Shown here in pieces: positions 61,620 through 64,000 of a DNA stretch of 64,000 bases (position 1 is its first letter; each line of letters starts with the position of its first letter). The translations under genes were made by a program, and so were the position numbers. A model generated the notes under the pieces. The model was not told the origin of the DNA, ran no database searches, and worked only from the letters and a program-made list of their open reading frames with translations. This DNA comes from Tretioscincus oriximinensis (taxonomy: Eukaryota > Chordata > Lepidosauria > Squamata > Gymnophthalmidae), in contig JAJVDF010001214.1 of the NCBI GenBank assembly GCA_022410635.1, forward strand, positions 198,848 through 262,847. The letters run 5' to 3'.

Positions 61620-62354
61620 TGTGGCGTCCTCCATTTTAGAGGTTTGTGTTTCTTTTGTTTACTTACTAAATATCCCAGTGGGAGGGGGGAAGAGCAGGCC
61701 TGGGCAGGGGCGTGGCTTCCTGAGTCCCTGTTTGGGAGGGGGCATGGCTGGAGGAGCCAGCCAATGGGGCCTCGAGTAGCCGGCTGGTGAGCGGTTAAAA
61801 GGGAAGCTGACCAGGGCTAGAGGCCTTTCTGTCAGGGACTTGTGGTGTAGCAAGTGGACAGAGGGGTCCGCTTCTGACCTGCCTCAGAGGGAGGGGGTGG
61901 NAGTGTATGGTAGCCTGAAGGAGTCAAAGCTGAGGCTTGACTTGGGGCTGGAACCAATAAAGTGAGATAGGGCCTGTCTCTTTAAGTATCTGGAAACTAA
62001 TGTTGCACTTGCTTGGTGTGCGTGTGCTTGAGTCAGGCTTACTTGATAAAAGCCGAAGCTTTATTATTCTAATCTTTCTTCTATTCCTTGTTTGTAAATA
62101 ATAAACTTGTTATTTGTTTCATTTCAAACATCTCTTTCTTTATTTCTGTAACCATAAAACTAAGCACGCTACTGGTGGGGGCTGTGAATAAAGCCCCAAC
62201 CGTGAGGTAAACACTGAGGCCTTGTGTAGGCCTGAGGATAGTACTGTTGCTGCAAGCAGTCGTGGGTGCTGGCTTGGGCAACAGGGTGGATATTGTGGCA
62301 CCCCTGACTGTGAGGGTCATCTAATAGTAGGGCCCTCAGGTAGGGGTCACCACA
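61620..62354 (+). mobile_element. Solo LTR of an LTR retroelement, 5-bp target-site duplication
   Basis: The 735-bp element begins TGTGGCGTCC and ends GGTCACCACA, giving TG...CA boundaries with TGTGG/CCACA inverted ends. ACCTG occurs directly outside both ends (61615-61619 and 62355-62359). Inside, in LTR order, are a CCAAT box (61761-61765), a TTAAAA TATA-like box (61795-61800), and poly(A) signals AATAAA at 61956, 62100 and 62187. The left 150 bp is GC-rich, the region after 62050 AT-rich. No internal coding region, primer-binding site or second LTR follows, so this is a recombination-derived solo LTR. Whether the parent was an endogenous retrovirus or a Gypsy-type element cannot be told. 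N at 61901. Confidence 0.88.
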
Positions 62355-62359
62355 ACCTG

Positions 62360-63858
62360 GATTATCACTTTTTCCATGCAGATAATACAGACAACTGAGC
62401 TTCTTAACCCAAATTTCTAGGTATAAAGGATAGAAGGATTACAGATTATTCAGATTAAATGTAATAAACAGACTTCATTTTCTGACTCTCATCTTTAAAT
62501 AGAATTGAAGTGGTTTCTGGATATAAATATAACATGCAGTAATATAAATAAAAAAGGGTGACACTTATCTCAGTTTGACTTCCACAGTGTATTACATTTT
62601 GGATATTAGTAGCACACTGGGCATTTTGCCATTCTTGCTTTGCTCAATTTGCTGTGAAAGTTCTAACAATGTTAATAATATCAATTGCTTCGTATTAATT
62701 TTGCCATTTGCCTTATTTTATTTGCTTTGTTTTTTCATGAAATAAAGAAGAAATGGTGACTGCTTCAAAAGAAAACAAGTGTGCATATTTCATAAGAAAG
62801 TCCTGTTTTTCTTTTAAGTATGAAAACTACCTTCAATCTCTGCGTTTGTTCATTGCTTCCTCGTATTCCCTTCCACCAGGGACCATCAATCATTTTGAAG
62901 CTAGTCTGCAAGATGCTCAGGTCTTTTCATATTGAAGGAATGTTGATTTAATCAGGTTTCTTCCTCTCTCCCCCACCCCCCACCAAACCCCCCATACAAC
63001 TCTTTCAGCTGAACCCAGAAGCTTTCTTTTTGTGTCTGCTATCACACTGCCACCGTAAAATTAAACTAGAAATATTGCAGATGTATGTTAGTGAAAGAGA
63101 CAGTCAAACAATTGCTTTGCTTTATTGGCAGAAACAAATCTGAGTTCTAGCAAAGAGCTGCTTTTGCTGACTTTGTGGCACAGCCCGACTTCGGATTTTG
63201 GCAGTTTTTCTGTGAGCAGTGGATTGCTAATTTTATAAACTTAAAGAGAATCAGATCAGACATGAAGCTCCGGAAGACACTTATTCATTAGTTCTTGGCT
63301 TGGCAGCAAAATGTTTCCCATTGGGGTAAGACAGACTGACTTCCTGTGCAGGTGGAAAAAAATCACTGCAAGGCTGATTCTCATGTTTTCTTTAGAGATC
63401 TTTGACATTCAAGTTAATTAAATCTGTCATCCTCATTGCAGATTTTTTTTGTAGTAAGAATATGCATCCAGCTTCAGTGATTTTTTTTAACAAAATGGGA
63501 CACACTGCATTTTATATATAGCCATAAAAAACAGATTGATGAGGCCAACAAATTATTTCAAAAGTACAAGTACAATAATTTGTTCATTTGTCTCACCCAT
63601 TTCCTCTTCTTATTGTATCTAATAAACAATATATTACTATATCAGCTTCAGTGTTTGGTAACAGTGTTTGCCAGTCATCCAATAACCCAATGCATCCACA
63701 CAATTTCCTTATAATAGGATGACATGATTGTCACACAGTTTGATGCAGAAAAATTGTATATTAAAAAAATGGAGGAAAGTTTTGAAGTGATATGATATAC
63801 TGGGCATCACAATCTGGGTTGATGCAAAAATGCATGTGCAGTCACCAAGGAGTATCAC
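62360..63858. other. Unique non-coding sequence
   Basis: A C-rich run lies at 62971-62993. The part 63130-63340 has no low-complexity sequence and could be conserved, but no exon is supported. Confidence 0.4.
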
Positions 63859-64000
63859 ATGGGTACTAGGATGGTTGTATGGATGTTGCCTCCGGCATGG
63901 AGCAGCAGGCAGGACTCCTGAAATACCATTTGCAGGGAGTCATGAACAGGTGCATATTTTGCCTTCTTCTGTTCAGACTGCCCAGGTGCATCTGGTGGGC
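63859..64000 (+). mobile_element. CR1/L3-like LINE 3'UTR, cut by window end
   Basis: From 'atgggtactaggatggttgt' onward this is nearly identical to the reverse complement of about 5861-5723, including 'gttgcctccggcatggagca' and 'ctgcccaggtgcatctggtg'. The 3' tail lies beyond the window. Confidence 0.85.

Noticed and set aside
1..64000. CRISPR arrays, operons, rRNA or functional tRNA genes
   Set aside because: No spaced direct-repeat arrays or prokaryote-like gene packing exist; the tRNA-like A/B boxes belong to SINEs and lack tRNA folding.

Overview
The window reads as nuclear DNA of a squamate reptile (a lizard-like genome), non-coding from end to end: intergenic sequence or the inside of a very long intron. 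I find no host protein-coding exon that can be defended. All open frames are short and none of the long ones shows recognisable domains; the only protein-like readings I recognise are decayed retrotransposon remnants. The lineage call rests on the repeats: CR1 and CR1/L3-like LINE 3' ends, tRNA-headed SINEs of the squamate type, a Penelope-like repeat common in reptiles, and many small foldback DNA elements. Twelve isolated single N bases point to a draft assembly.

Layout. 1-9.9 kb is AT-rich unique sequence with CR1-type fragments (1.3, 2.3, 5.6-6.2 kb) and a 74-bp hairpin MITE at 2.6 kb. 9.9-11.0 kb is a nested repeat: a Penelope-like insertion with a 13-bp target-site duplication sits inside an older repeat whose uninterrupted relative lies at 53.1 kb. 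11-18 kb is mostly unique, with a SINE at 12 kb and, at 15.97-17.49 kb, a repeat-free, very AT-rich block ending in two poly(A) signals plus a GT-rich tract, the best candidate for a gene's terminal exon or 3'UTR. 18.1-18.5 kb holds a large imperfect hairpin and, beside it, a perfect 26-bp palindrome. 19.6-24.4 kb is rich in small inverted-repeat elements. A second copy of the 74-bp MITE is at 25.6 kb. 28-41 kb is largely unique with a few MITEs, microsatellites and one LINE fragment. 41-50 kb contains a LINE 3' segment, SINEs, a second Penelope-like insertion with its own target-site duplication, a CpG-rich minisatellite, a complex foldback element and a longer CR1-like copy. 56.9-57.9 kb is a GC-rich block with antisense promoter-like and poly(A)-like signals (possible LTR). 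61.6-62.4 kb is a clear solo LTR with a 5-bp target-site duplication. The window ends inside another CR1-like copy.

There are no operons or cooperating genes. The content is a record of transposition: target-primed retrotransposons (CR1-like, Penelope-like, SINEs), LTR elements and cut-and-paste MITEs of at least four families. The most interesting signal is a hammerhead-ribozyme-like core preserved in both Penelope-like copies.
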